Shown in pieces: positions 1-7,363 of a stretch of DNA of 17,484 nucleotides (positions are counted from its first letter, which is position 1; every line of letters starts with the position of its first letter). The stretch is taken from positions 1 through 17,484 of the forward strand of contig CAYLWP010000041.1 in NCBI GenBank assembly GCA_964387365.1. Reading direction: 5' to 3'. Position numbers and translations under genes: made by a program. The notes under the pieces were generated by a model. That model saw only the letters and a list, made by a program, of their open reading frames with translations, was not told the DNA's origin and did no database searches. The DNA is from COE1 sp964387365 (GTDB taxonomy: Bacteria > Bacillota > Clostridia > Lachnospirales > Lachnospiraceae).

Positions 1-32
1 TCGTGTCACTGGTTCGATTCCGGTTCTGGGCA
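1..32 (+). tRNA. 3' end of a tRNA (partial, identity uncertain)
   Basis: Only the T arm and 3' acceptor strand are inside the window. The T stem pairs ACTGG (8-12) with CCGGT (20-24) around the loop TTCGATT (13-19). The acceptor strand TCTGGGC (25-31) and discriminator A32 follow. CCA is not encoded, so it would be added after transcription. The bases before the T stem read GTGTC, a class I variable loop like that of bacterial tRNA-Phe, and the implied 5' acceptor strand GCCCAGA also fits tRNA-Phe. The anticodon lies outside the window, so the identity is only a guess. Confidence 0.85.
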
Positions 33-43
33 TTTTTTATTTG

Positions 44-72
44 AAAAAACACGGTCATAGCCGTGTTTTTTT
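44..72 (+). terminator. Rho-independent terminator of the tRNA
   Basis: A perfect 11-bp stem pairs positions 44-54 (AAAAAACACGG) with 61-71, around the loop TCATAG, and ends in a run of seven T (66-72). It begins 12 nt after the tRNA end and separates the tRNA from the protein operon. The A-rich 5' arm means it may also work on the minus strand. Confidence 0.9.
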
Positions 73-124
73 CGTTTGAGATATGATATACTACAATAGT
101 TGATAATAATAGGGGTAAATTAAA

Positions 125-712
125 ATGGGTAAGATATTTTGTATCATGGGAAAAAGTGCAACCGGAAAGGACACGATATATAAAAAGCTCTTAGAAAATA
201 AAGAGCTTGGATTAAAACATATTGTATTATATACAACACGTCCTATTCGAGAAGGTGAGCAGGATGGAGTAGAATATCATTTTACAGATGAGAATGAGAT
301 GAATCAGTTTCTGGAACAGGGAAAGATGATTGAATGTCGTTCTTATCATACAATACATGGGATTTGGAATTATTTCATGGTAAAAGATAACCAAATTAAT
401 CTGGAGCAGAATAATTACCTGATTATCGGAACATTAGAATCTTATATGAAAATAAGAGATTACTTTGGAGAGAATACAGTCTGTCCGATTTATATTGAAT
501 TAGAGGATGGGGAACGTCTTACTCGTGCATTGGAAAGAGAAAAGGCACAAAAAGAACCAAAGTATGAAGAGCTTTGCAGAAGATTTCTGGCAGATAGCGC
601 GGATTTTTCAAAAGAGAAGCTTGCACAGGCAGGAATTAACAAATCTTACGTGAACAGGAATTTGGAAAGCTGTTTTATGGAGATTTGCGCAAAGATAAAA
701 CAAATGAGTTAA
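125..712 (+). CDS. Guanylate kinase-like nucleotide kinase (divergent Gmk fold)
   Basis: A 195-residue cytosolic P-loop kinase of the guanylate kinase family, which phosphorylates GMP with ATP. The P loop is GKSATGKD at residues 9-16. The GMP-site motif follows at about 37-51: TTRP, then R42, E43, G44, E45, D47, G48 and Y51. Glu70 probably matches the nucleotide-binding Glu of Gmk. The P loop departs from the usual GPSGAGKS, and the usual NYYG(S/T) segment reads TIHG (76-79), so the substrate pocket is altered. AGGGG at 111-115 supports the ATG at 125. It heads the yaaR-holB-ricT block at the place tmk holds in Bacillus subtilis. It may be a second Gmk, the only one, or a kinase of another nucleotide; the family call is sure, the substrate is not. 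Confidence 0.8.
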   Translation: MGKIFCIMGKSATGKDTIYKKLLENKELGLKHIVLYTTRPIREGEQDGVEYHFTDENEMNQFLEQGKMIECRSYHTIHGIWNYFMVKDNQINLEQNNYLIIGTLESYMKIRDYFGENTVCPIYIELEDGERLTRALEREKAQKEPKYEELCRRFLADSADFSKEKLAQAGINKSYVNRNLESCFMEICAKIKQMS

Positions 713-754
713 GGGTATATGCTGGAATATGATAAAGTGACAAGGGGTGATAAC

Positions 755-1195
755 ATGGAAATTAAAGTGGATCAGATTCAGCAGACACTTCCGATAGAGC
801 AACAGCAGAATGTTCAACCAACAGACGATTCTTTCAAATTTATGCTGGCAAGTAATATAGAAGAAGCAGCTTTGGCAGACAGACTCCAGCTTATGATGGA
901 AGAAATTGTTATGCAGGGTGATAAGATTATCAAGCGAATGGATGTAAAGGATATGCGACGTTATCGTTCACTAATCAAGGAGTTTATGAACGAGATTGTT
1001 AATCGCTCTCATAAGTTCTCCCGAGAGAACTTTCTTGACAGAAGAGGACGTCATAGAGTATATGGCATTATTCGCCTGGTTGATGAAAAGCTTGATGAAT
1101 TGGCTCAGGAGCTGGTTAAGGATGAAAGAGATGCAATTAGTATTCTCGCTAAGGTAGGAGAAATCAGGGGGTTGCTTCTGGATATTTTCACCTAA
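755..1195 (+). CDS. yaaR: YaaR family protein (DUF327)
   Basis: This 146-residue protein matches Bacillus subtilis YaaR in length, general sequence character and position before holB. The family has no established biochemical role. The protein is highly charged, mostly helical by appearance, and has neither signal peptide nor membrane segment. The most recognisable part is the C-terminal half (residues about 70-146), with the segments RRGRHRVYGIIRLVDEKL and GEIRGLLLDIF. An ATG at 719 would add 12 residues, but AAGGGG at 742-747 lies 7 nt before the ATG at 755, so 755 is preferred. It follows the kinase by 42 nt and precedes holB by 67 nt, probably in one transcript. Confidence 0.85.
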   Translation: MEIKVDQIQQTLPIEQQQNVQPTDDSFKFMLASNIEEAALADRLQLMMEEIVMQGDKIIKRMDVKDMRRYRSLIKEFMNEIVNRSHKFSRENFLDRRGRHRVYGIIRLVDEKLDELAQELVKDERDAISILAKVGEIRGLLLDIFT

Positions 1196-1262
1196 GCAGT
1201 AATTGTTTAGAATGAATCCGAGTCGGAACAGCTACATAGAAAAAGGAGAATGATTTTCTGAA

Positions 1263-2285
1263 ATGGAGCAGATACAAAATGAGCAGGTTCAGGAAACAAA
1301 ATGGAGTTCTGTTGTTGGACAGGAGCAAATGACCGGGAATCTTGAGAATGCTTTGACACACAAGAAAATATCGCATGCTTATCTGTTTCAGGGTGAGAGG
1401 CTTTCAGGAAAACGAATGATTGCAGACATTTTTGCCAGAGCATTGCAGTGTGAAAGTGACGGGGAACGTCCGTGTAATCAATGTCGTTCCTGCAGGCAGG
1501 CTATCAACGGAAATCATCCGGATATCATTTATGTAGAGCATGATAAGCCGAATGTAATCAGTGTTGAAAATATTCGAACACAGATAAACGGAGATATTGC
1601 GATTAAGCCGTATAGCAGTGAATATAAAATCTATATCGTTGATGAAGCAGAAAAAATGAATACGCAGGCGCAGAATACATTGTTGAAAACATTAGAGGAG
1701 CCGCCGGAATACGCGGTAATTATGCTTTTGTCAACTAGGGCTGAGGCGATGCTTCCGACTATTTTAAGTCGTTGCGTTACATTGACTACAAAGCCGGTGT
1801 CGGATGATAAAGTTAAGCATTTTCTAATGAACAAGGTTCAAATTCCGGATTATCGGGCAAGCATTTGTGCATCCTTTGCAAGGGGAAATGTTGGAAGAGC
1901 AATTCGGTTGGCATCTAATGAAGATTTTGATAGAATGAAAAATGAGGTTCTCGGCAATCTGAAAAATATCTTTGAACTGGAGGTTTATCAGATGGCAGAG
2001 GCTGCAAAAAAGATAACAGAGGAAAAGTTTGAGGTAGATGATTATTTGGATCTATGCTTTATCTGGTATCGTGATGTGCTTCTCTATAAAGCATGCGGCG
2101 ACAAAAAACATCTTATTTTTTTAGAAGAAATAAGAGAGATAGAGCGTATAGGAGAAAAATATACCTACGAGGCAATTGAAAAAATAATAAAAGCCATTGA
2201 TTTGGCAAGAAGCAGAATAAAATCAAATGTTAACTTTGATTTAACAATGGAGCTGCTGTTTATGACAATGAAAAAGGACAAGTAA
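1263..2285 (+). CDS. holB: DNA polymerase III subunit delta' (clamp loader)
   Basis: Delta' is part of the ATP-driven clamp loader that places the beta sliding clamp on primed DNA. The 340-residue protein has the AAA+ layout: ISHAYLFQG at 36-44, a degenerate Walker A (GERLSGKR, 44-51) as expected for delta', zinc-binding cysteines C63, C71, C74 and C77, a Walker-B-like IVDEAE (125-130), the LLKTLEEPP segment (140-148) and the SRC motif (169-171). AAGGAG at 1243-1248 is 14 nt from the ATG, rather far, and a three-codon ORF (1250-1261) lies between. No closer in-frame start exists. Placement between yaaR and ricT is the usual Firmicutes order. Confidence 0.93.
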   Translation: MEQIQNEQVQETKWSSVVGQEQMTGNLENALTHKKISHAYLFQGERLSGKRMIADIFARALQCESDGERPCNQCRSCRQAINGNHPDIIYVEHDKPNVISVENIRTQINGDIAIKPYSSEYKIYIVDEAEKMNTQAQNTLLKTLEEPPEYAVIMLLSTRAEAMLPTILSRCVTLTTKPVSDDKVKHFLMNKVQIPDYRASICASFARGNVGRAIRLASNEDFDRMKNEVLGNLKNIFELEVYQMAEAAKKITEEKFEVDDYLDLCFIWYRDVLLYKACGDKKHLIFLEEIREIERIGEKYTYEAIEKIIKAIDLARSRIKSNVNFDLTMELLFMTMKKDK

Positions 2286-2308
2286 CTATGGAGATACAGA
2301 GTAGTTAC
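2282..2308 (+). repeat. Short inverted repeat after holB
   Basis: GTAACTA (2282-2288) and TAGTTAC (2302-2308) are perfect 7-bp complements around a 13-nt loop. The left arm includes the holB stop codon. No T run follows, so it is not a normal terminator. The rest of the 117-nt holB-ricT gap holds no gene I can support. The repeat could be chance in AT-rich sequence. Confidence 0.35.
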
Positions 2309-2402
2309 AAATGACAAATAAAATTATCGCAGCAGACATGAAAAGTTTTTCTACGGAAAAAACAAGGGGTAAAAAGTTTTAGGAAAGAATGAGGTTATAG
2401 AT

Positions 2403-3323
2403 ATGGTAAAGGTAATAGGTGTAAGATTTAGAACAGCAGGTAAGATATATTTCTTTGATCCATTAAAGTTTGATGTAAAAAGAGGAGATCATGTTATTGT
2501 AGAGACTGCCAGAGGAGTAGAATACGGAACGGTAGTCGGAGATCCTAAGGAAGTAGAAGACGATAAGGTGATTGCACCATTAAAACCGGTGCTTCGTGTT
2601 GCAACACAGAGAGATACCGAGCAGGAGGCTGCTAATAAGATAAAGGAAAAGGAAGCCTTCAAAATCTGTCTGGAGAAAATTAAAAAACATAAGCTGGAAA
2701 TGAAACTGATTGATGCAGAATATACCTTTGACAATAATAAGGTTCTATTCTATTTTACAGCAGATGGAAGAATTGACTTTAGAGAGCTGGTTAAGGATTT
2801 GGCGTCAGTATTTAAGACAAGAATTGAGCTTCGTCAGATTGGTGTTCGTGATGAGACAAAGATTCTTGGCGGAATCGGTATTTGCGGCCGACCGTTATGC
2901 TGTCATTCTCATTTATCGGAATTTGTTCCTGTTTCTATCAAGATGGCAAAGGAACAGAATCTGTCCCTGAACCCGACAAAGATTTCGGGTGTTTGCGGCA
3001 GACTGATGTGTTGTCTGAAGCATGAAGAGGAAACCTATGAATACCTGAATAAAAAGCTTCCGAATGTAGGCGATTTTGTAACAACGGACGACGGTTTCAA
3101 GGGAGAAGTTCATAGTGTGAACGTGCTTCGTCAGCTGGTAAAGGTTATCGTTGAAGAAAATGATGAAAAGGAAATCAAGGAGTACAAGGTAGAGCAGCTC
3201 AAGTTTAAGAAGAGACATCGTAAGGACAAGCAGGATGGTATGTCAGATGCTGAGTTGAAGGAGCTCAAGGAGTTAGAAAAGCTCGAGAAGCAGGAAGGAA
3301 GATCCAAGCTGGATGACAACTAA
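2403..3323 (+). CDS. ricT: RicT/YaaT, PSP1-domain regulatory protein
   Basis: A 306-residue PSP1 C-terminal family protein. In Bacillus subtilis, RicT works with RicA and RicF as an iron-sulfur complex that guides RNase Y mRNA processing and promotes Spo0A phosphorylation, sporulation, competence and biofilm formation. The family cysteine clusters are present in the central part: GICGRPLCCHSH (about residues 158-169) and GVCGRLMCCLKH (about 196-207). The C-terminal tail is highly charged and rich in Lys and Glu. GAGG at 2391-2394 is well placed for the ATG at 2403. The gene ends 11 bp inside trmN6. No ricA or ricF is visible here; they are normally encoded elsewhere. Confidence 0.92.
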   Translation: MVKVIGVRFRTAGKIYFFDPLKFDVKRGDHVIVETARGVEYGTVVGDPKEVEDDKVIAPLKPVLRVATQRDTEQEAANKIKEKEAFKICLEKIKKHKLEMKLIDAEYTFDNNKVLFYFTADGRIDFRELVKDLASVFKTRIELRQIGVRDETKILGGIGICGRPLCCHSHLSEFVPVSIKMAKEQNLSLNPTKISGVCGRLMCCLKHEEETYEYLNKKLPNVGDFVTTDDGFKGEVHSVNVLRQLVKVIVEENDEKEIKEYKVEQLKFKKRHRKDKQDGMSDAELKELKELEKLEKQEGRSKLDDN

Positions 3324-4086
3324 GGACGAATCAAAGGGCACACAGTCATTATCCGTAGAGCTTAAGGATAAAGAGCGGATTGATGATCTTCAGAGAAACG
3401 GATATCGAATCATTCAGAATCCTGAGAAGTTCTGCTTTGGAATGGATGCCGTGCTTTTATCCGGTTTTGCCAGAGTAAAGCCGGGAGCAAAGGTGCTTGA
3501 TATGGGTACCGGTACGGGAATTATTCCTATTTTGCTGGAGGGAAAGACGAAAGCTTCCCATTTAACCGGATTGGAGATTCAGGAAGAAAGCGCTGATATG
3601 GCAAGGAGAAGTGTTCTATTAAATCATTTAGAAGCAAAAATAGATATTATAACTGGAGATATCAAGGAAGCAGGGAGTATTTTTCAAGCTGCTTCTTTTG
3701 ATGTAATCACTTGTAATCCGCCTTATATGATAGGACAGCATGGAATTGCAAATCCTGATGCACCCAAGGCGATTGCAAGACATGAAGTATTATGCACATT
3801 GGAGGATGTAGTCAGAAATGCGGCTTTATTGCTGAAGCCGGGAGGCAATTTTTTTATGGTGCACAGGCCCTTCCGACTGGCGGAAATCATCATGATGATG
3901 ACAAAGTACAAGCTGGAGCCCAAGCGTATGCAGCTGGTTTACCCTTACGTAGATAAAGAGCCAAACATGGTCTTAATTGAGGGATGCAGAGGGGGAAAGC
4001 CGCGTATGACGGTGGAGAAACCGCTGATTGTATATAAAGCGCAGAATGAATACACAGACGAGATTTATGATATATATGGCTATTAA
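3313..4086 (+). CDS. trmN6: tRNA1(Val) adenine-37 N6-methyltransferase family (YabB/TrmN6)
   Basis: A 257-residue class I SAM-dependent N6-adenine methyltransferase. The SAM-binding motif VLDMGTGTGI is at 61-70 and the catalytic NPPY of amino-group methylases is at 135-138. The N-terminal segment around YRIIQNPEKFCFGMDAVLLS (31-50) is characteristic of the YabB/YfiC group, which methylates A37 of tRNA1(Val). The start at 3313 overlaps the ricT end by 11 bp, with AGGAAG at 3296-3301 as a likely ribosome site. In Bacillus subtilis yabB is also shortly downstream of yaaT. Family assignment is firm; the exact tRNA substrate is inferred from the family. Confidence 0.87.
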   Translation: MTTKDESKGTQSLSVELKDKERIDDLQRNGYRIIQNPEKFCFGMDAVLLSGFARVKPGAKVLDMGTGTGIIPILLEGKTKASHLTGLEIQEESADMARRSVLLNHLEAKIDIITGDIKEAGSIFQAASFDVITCNPPYMIGQHGIANPDAPKAIARHEVLCTLEDVVRNAALLLKPGGNFFMVHRPFRLAEIIMMMTKYKLEPKRMQLVYPYVDKEPNMVLIEGCRGGKPRMTVEKPLIVYKAQNEYTDEIYDIYGY

Positions 4087-5557
4087 AAAGAAAGAAAAAA
4101 AGAAAAAAATAATATTGGCGATTTTAGCAGGGACTTTATGCCTGCTGTGCGGCTGTCAGAGCAAAGATAACGAAGGGATTCCTGTTACAGCAGGTGAAGA
4201 AGCAATAAGTGAAGAAGCAACGGAGGTAAGTACATCCGACGAAACAGGCGTCCTAGGGGAAGAAACTACATCTACGGAAGATGGCAATTCTCCGGAGGCT
4301 GCCGCATCTGCAGAAAGCACGGAGCAAATGAGCGAAAGCGAAAGTGCATCACAGGATCATGCAGAGACGAAGAAACCGGAACCGGTTAAGGTAAAGGGAA
4401 TCTATGTCAGTGGCCCGGTGGCGGGAATTAACAGAATGGATGAATTGATTACGCTTGTTGATGAAACAGAGCTGAATGCAATGGTAATCGACATTAAGAA
4501 TGACGAAGGTCGTGTAACCTATAAAATGCAGACGGATCAGGTACTTGAGATAGATGCCGGAGTCCGTTACATTTCAGATATTGAGGCGCTTGTACAGAAG
4601 TGCAAGGAGAAGAATATCTATCTTATCGCAAGAATTGTAGCATTTAAAGACCCTTATCTGGCAGAGCAGTGTCCCGAACTTGCAGTAAAGAAGAAAACAG
4701 GTGAGATTTTCAAGGATAAAAGTGGGCTTGCATGGGTAAATCCGTATAAAAAAGAGGTCTGGGATTATCTGCTTGAGATTGCAAAGGAAGCAGCAGCAAT
4801 CGGTTTTGATGAGATACAGTTTGATTACATACGTTTTTCAACCGATTTGAAGGCGGATGTGCTTGACTTTGGACCGGAAGCCGAGTCGAAGACTAAGACA
4901 GAGATTATTTCCGAATTTACCCGTTATGCGTGCGAAGAGCTGGCGGATAGCAATGTGTATGTTTCAGCAGATGTTTATGGAACAATTATCGATAACAAGG
5001 TAGATATGGAAATTGTAGGTCAGGACTATGTTGAAATGTCTTCCTATCTTGATTATATCTGCCCTATGGTTTATCCTTCACATTACGGAAACGGTGTATA
5101 TGGAATTAAGGTTCCCGATGCAGAGCCGTATAGGACTGTCAATGCGGCAATGAATGCGGCAACCAAGGAATTAAGCGTTTTGCCTGAGGAAGAGCGTGCA
5201 ATCAACCGTGTCTGGATACAGAGCTTTACGGCAAGCTGGGTAAACGGACATATTACATATGGTCCAAAGGAAATCAGAGAGCAGATTCGGGGTGCCTATG
5301 ATGCAGGATACGATGAGTGGATTTTGTGGAATGCTTCCATAAAGTATCAGAGAGATTCCCTGCTTACAGATGAAGAAGCCTTGGCAGAACAGGAAGTCTG
5401 GGATAAGGCAAAACAGGAAGCGGAACAGAAAGCGCTGGAAGAGGCAAAACAGGAAGCGGAACAGAAAGCGCTGGAAGAAGCGGAGAAGGAATCGGAACAA
5501 GAGACCTTAGAAGACGAAACCGGGACAGAAGCATCAGAAGCTGTAATGGTTTCATAG
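4076..5557 (+). CDS. Lipoprotein with DUF4015 (glycoside hydrolase-like TIM barrel)
   Basis: A predicted surface lipoprotein of 493 residues, probably acting on a cell-wall or surface polysaccharide. A Lys-rich N terminus and hydrophobic stretch lead to the lipobox LCGC, with Cys27 as the lipidation site. Residues about 29-103 form a Ser/Thr/Glu-rich linker. The DUF4015 domain spans about 106-425, starting at KVKGIYVSGP. It contains DEIQFDYIRFS (245-255), a conserved acidic motif near the end of a barrel strand and a likely active-site region. The tail is a Glu/Lys/Ala helix with a repeated 12-residue unit. An upstream ATG at 4028 would bury the signal peptide behind 16 extra residues, so 4076 is chosen; it overlaps trmN6 by 11 bp and has no strong ribosome site, suggesting coupling. 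No enzyme activity can be assigned from sequence. Confidence 0.8.
   Translation: MAIKKKEKKKKIILAILAGTLCLLCGCQSKDNEGIPVTAGEEAISEEATEVSTSDETGVLGEETTSTEDGNSPEAAASAESTEQMSESESASQDHAETKKPEPVKVKGIYVSGPVAGINRMDELITLVDETELNAMVIDIKNDEGRVTYKMQTDQVLEIDAGVRYISDIEALVQKCKEKNIYLIARIVAFKDPYLAEQCPELAVKKKTGEIFKDKSGLAWVNPYKKEVWDYLLEIAKEAAAIGFDEIQFDYIRFSTDLKADVLDFGPEAESKTKTEIISEFTRYACEELADSNVYVSADVYGTIIDNKVDMEIVGQDYVEMSSYLDYICPMVYPSHYGNGVYGIKVPDAEPYRTVNAAMNAATKELSVLPEEERAINRVWIQSFTASWVNGHITYGPKEIREQIRGAYDAGYDEWILWNASIKYQRDSLLTDEEALAEQEVWDKAKQEAEQKALEEAKQEAEQKALEEAEKESEQETLEDETGTEASEAVMVS
5408..5479 (+). repeat. 36-bp tandem duplication in the lipoprotein tail
   Basis: Two adjacent 36-bp units (5408-5443 and 5444-5479) are identical except for the last base. 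They encode the 12-residue unit AKQEAEQKALEE twice within a helical, charged tail. A shorter degenerate continuation follows. Near identity at DNA level suggests a recent duplication or a length-variable repeat. Confidence 0.9.
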
Positions 5558-5620
5558 ATATATTAGCTTATAATGCAAACATGTAATGGTACAAAGTGCT
5601 TGGATAGAGAGGAAGTTATC

Positions 5621-6463
5621 ATGGCAGGAAAATTATATCTGTGTGCAACGCCTATTGGGAATTTGCAGGATATGACACCGCGCGTCAGAGAAACATTAGA
5701 AGCTGTTGATCTGATTGCGGCAGAGGATACGAGAAACAGCATAAAGCTCTTGAATCATTTTGAAATCAGGACGCCTATGACGAGCTATCATGAATATAAT
5801 AAGGTGGATAAGGCAAGGTATCTGATTGAGCAGATGCAGGAGGGCAGAAATGTTGCACTTATCACAGATGCGGGAACACCTGCCATATCAGATCCGGGAG
5901 AGGTACTGGTGGCCATGTGTTATGAAGCAGGAATTACTGTGACATCGCTTCCCGGTCCGGCAGCCTGTATCACGGCTCTTACTTTATCAGGACTGAGTAC
6001 AAGAAGATTCTGCTTTGAGGGATTTTTACCGTCCGATAAAAAAGAAAAAAAAGATGTACTGGAGGATCTGAAAAAGGAATCAAGAACGATGATTTTGTAT
6101 GAGGCTCCGCACCATCTGGTAAAAACGTTGGAGGAGTTGTATGAAACATTGGGTAATCGCAGGGTTACCTTATGCAGAGAGCTTACGAAACGATTTGAAA
6201 CGATTCTGCCAACGACTTTTGAGGATGCCTTAGCCATGTATCAGGAGGAAGAGCCAAGAGGCGAATATGTGCTTGTGATAGAGGGTAAGAGCTTTCGGGA
6301 GTTTAAGAAAGAACAGGAGGCTGACTGGCAGACGATTTCCATAGAAGAGCACATGGCAATCTATGAGGAAAAGGGAATTGACCATAAAGAGGCAATGAAG
6401 CTGGTTGCAAAGGACAGAGGAATATCTAAAAGAGACGTATATCAGGTACTACATCAGTCATAA
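5621..6463 (+). CDS. rsmI: 16S rRNA (cytidine-1402-2'-O)-methyltransferase RsmI
   Basis: RsmI uses SAM to methylate the 2'-hydroxyl of C1402 in the decoding centre of 16S rRNA. The 280-residue protein has the full tetrapyrrole-methylase-fold signature: ATPIGNL (9-15), AEDTR (34-38), TDAGTPAISDPG (82-93) and LPGPAA (110-115). An in-frame ATG at 5573 adds 16 unrelated residues without a ribosome site. GAGAGGAAG at 5607-5615 lies just before the ATG at 5621, whose product begins as RsmI proteins do. It closes the block that is contiguous with yabB in Bacillus subtilis, here separated from it by the lipoprotein gene. A perfect TATAAT at 5569-5574 precedes it, but no -35 is visible. Confidence 0.93.
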   Translation: MAGKLYLCATPIGNLQDMTPRVRETLEAVDLIAAEDTRNSIKLLNHFEIRTPMTSYHEYNKVDKARYLIEQMQEGRNVALITDAGTPAISDPGEVLVAMCYEAGITVTSLPGPAACITALTLSGLSTRRFCFEGFLPSDKKEKKDVLEDLKKESRTMILYEAPHHLVKTLEELYETLGNRRVTLCRELTKRFETILPTTFEDALAMYQEEEPRGEYVLVIEGKSFREFKKEQEADWQTISIEEHMAIYEEKGIDHKEAMKLVAKDRGISKRDVYQVLHQS

Positions 6464-6500
6464 TCATCATACAATAAGAATAATGTTTTTAAACTATCCA

Positions 6501-6546
6501 TGCAAGGAATTCAAATAATCGGCGAAATGATTTGAATTGCCTTGCA
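6501..6546 (+). repeat. Long inverted repeat between rsmI and spmA
   Basis: Arms 6501-6516 (TGCAAGGAATTCAAAT) and 6530-6546 are complementary over 16 bp with a single bulged G, around a 13-nt loop. Neither strand has a T run after it, so it is not a standard terminator. It lies 12 nt before the spmA ribosome site and may be an mRNA processing or stability element, or a protein-binding palindrome. No gene is visible in the 114-nt gap. Confidence 0.8.
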
Positions 6547-6577
6547 CTAGTTGTTTGGAGAAGGGCTGGTAAAACGG

Positions 6578-7207
6578 ATGATGAATTATTTATGGGGCGG
6601 TATGCTGGTTGTTGGTATTGTGTATGGTGCTCTGACAGGAAATATGCAGGAGGTAACGGATTCGGTATTAACCTCAACAAAGGAGGCTGTGACATTAGGT
6701 ATAACAATGCTTGGCATTGTTGCATTCTGGAGCGGGCTGATGGAGGTAGCGGTAGATGCCGGCATCATGGAGGGGATGACAAGGCTGATGAAGCCGCTGT
6801 TGTACCTTTTATTTCCTAAAATTCCAAGGGAGCATCCGGCGCTTGGGTCGATTGCTTTGAACTTTGCTGCTAATATTTTTGGACTTGGCTGGGCTGCAAC
6901 ACCGGCAGGACTTAAGGCAATGAAAGAGCTGGCACAGCTGGAACGGGAAAGAGGAAATGTGGCATACCTTGAGAACGGTAAGGTAACGGCAGGAGAATTA
7001 CCGTGCGCAAGGATTGCAAGTGATGAAATGTGCACCTTTCTTGTTATGAATATTTCATCGTTACAGCTGATACCAGTCAGTGTGATAGCCTATCGAAGCC
7101 AGTATGGAAGTGTGAATCCGGCGAGTATCATAATGCCTGCCATTGCAGCAACGCTTATTAATACGGTTGTGGCGGTGGTATATTGTAGAGTGGTAACAGT
7201 TAAATAA
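6578..7207 (+). CDS. spmA: Spore maturation protein A
   Basis: SpmA is a multipass membrane protein of the nucleoside-recognition (Gate) family needed with SpmB for spore core dehydration and heat resistance in Bacillus subtilis. The 209-residue product has several hydrophobic segments (about 5-20, 38-58, 72-80, 92-110 and the C-terminal region) and the conserved stretch NFAANIFGLGWAATPAG (95-111). GGAGAAGGG at 6558-6566 is 11 nt before the ATG at 6578; a TTG at 6551 lies upstream of that site and is rejected. SpmA normally overlaps or adjoins spmB, but here spmB is about 7.3 kb downstream. Confidence 0.9.
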   Translation: MMNYLWGGMLVVGIVYGALTGNMQEVTDSVLTSTKEAVTLGITMLGIVAFWSGLMEVAVDAGIMEGMTRLMKPLLYLLFPKIPREHPALGSIALNFAANIFGLGWAATPAGLKAMKELAQLERERGNVAYLENGKVTAGELPCARIASDEMCTFLVMNISSLQLIPVSVIAYRSQYGSVNPASIIMPAIAATLINTVVAVVYCRVVTVK

Positions 7208-7248
7208 TTAATTTAAACAGAATATACAAAAGAAAATATAGGAATATA

Positions 7249-7277
7249 TTGCAATTCTAAAGTTTTATTTATAAAAT
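7249..7277 (+). promoter_or_regulatory. Candidate sigma-A promoter for the surface-protein operon
   Basis: TTGCAA (7249-7254) and TAAAAT (7272-7277) are 17 nt apart in AT-rich sequence, about 87 nt before the start codon of the zinc-ribbon gene. The -35 matches four and the -10 five of six consensus bases. It lies in the 156-nt gap after spmA, where a promoter for the next operon is expected. Confidence 0.4.
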
Positions 7278-7363
7278 GTAATTGTTCAGAGCCAAGCAGA
7301 TATACGCAGAAATATGCGATGCATGCTTGCGTTCAAGAGTATATTTCTGAGGGAGGAAATACT

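Noticed and set aside
2311..2382. 23-codon open frame between holB and ricT
   Set aside because: No Shine-Dalgarno at proper distance and no recognisable product; chance in AT-rich sequence.
5171..5500. Minus-strand open frame rich in Phe, Leu and Arg
   Set aside because: It is the reverse of the Glu/Lys/Ala coding repeat of the lipoprotein tail.
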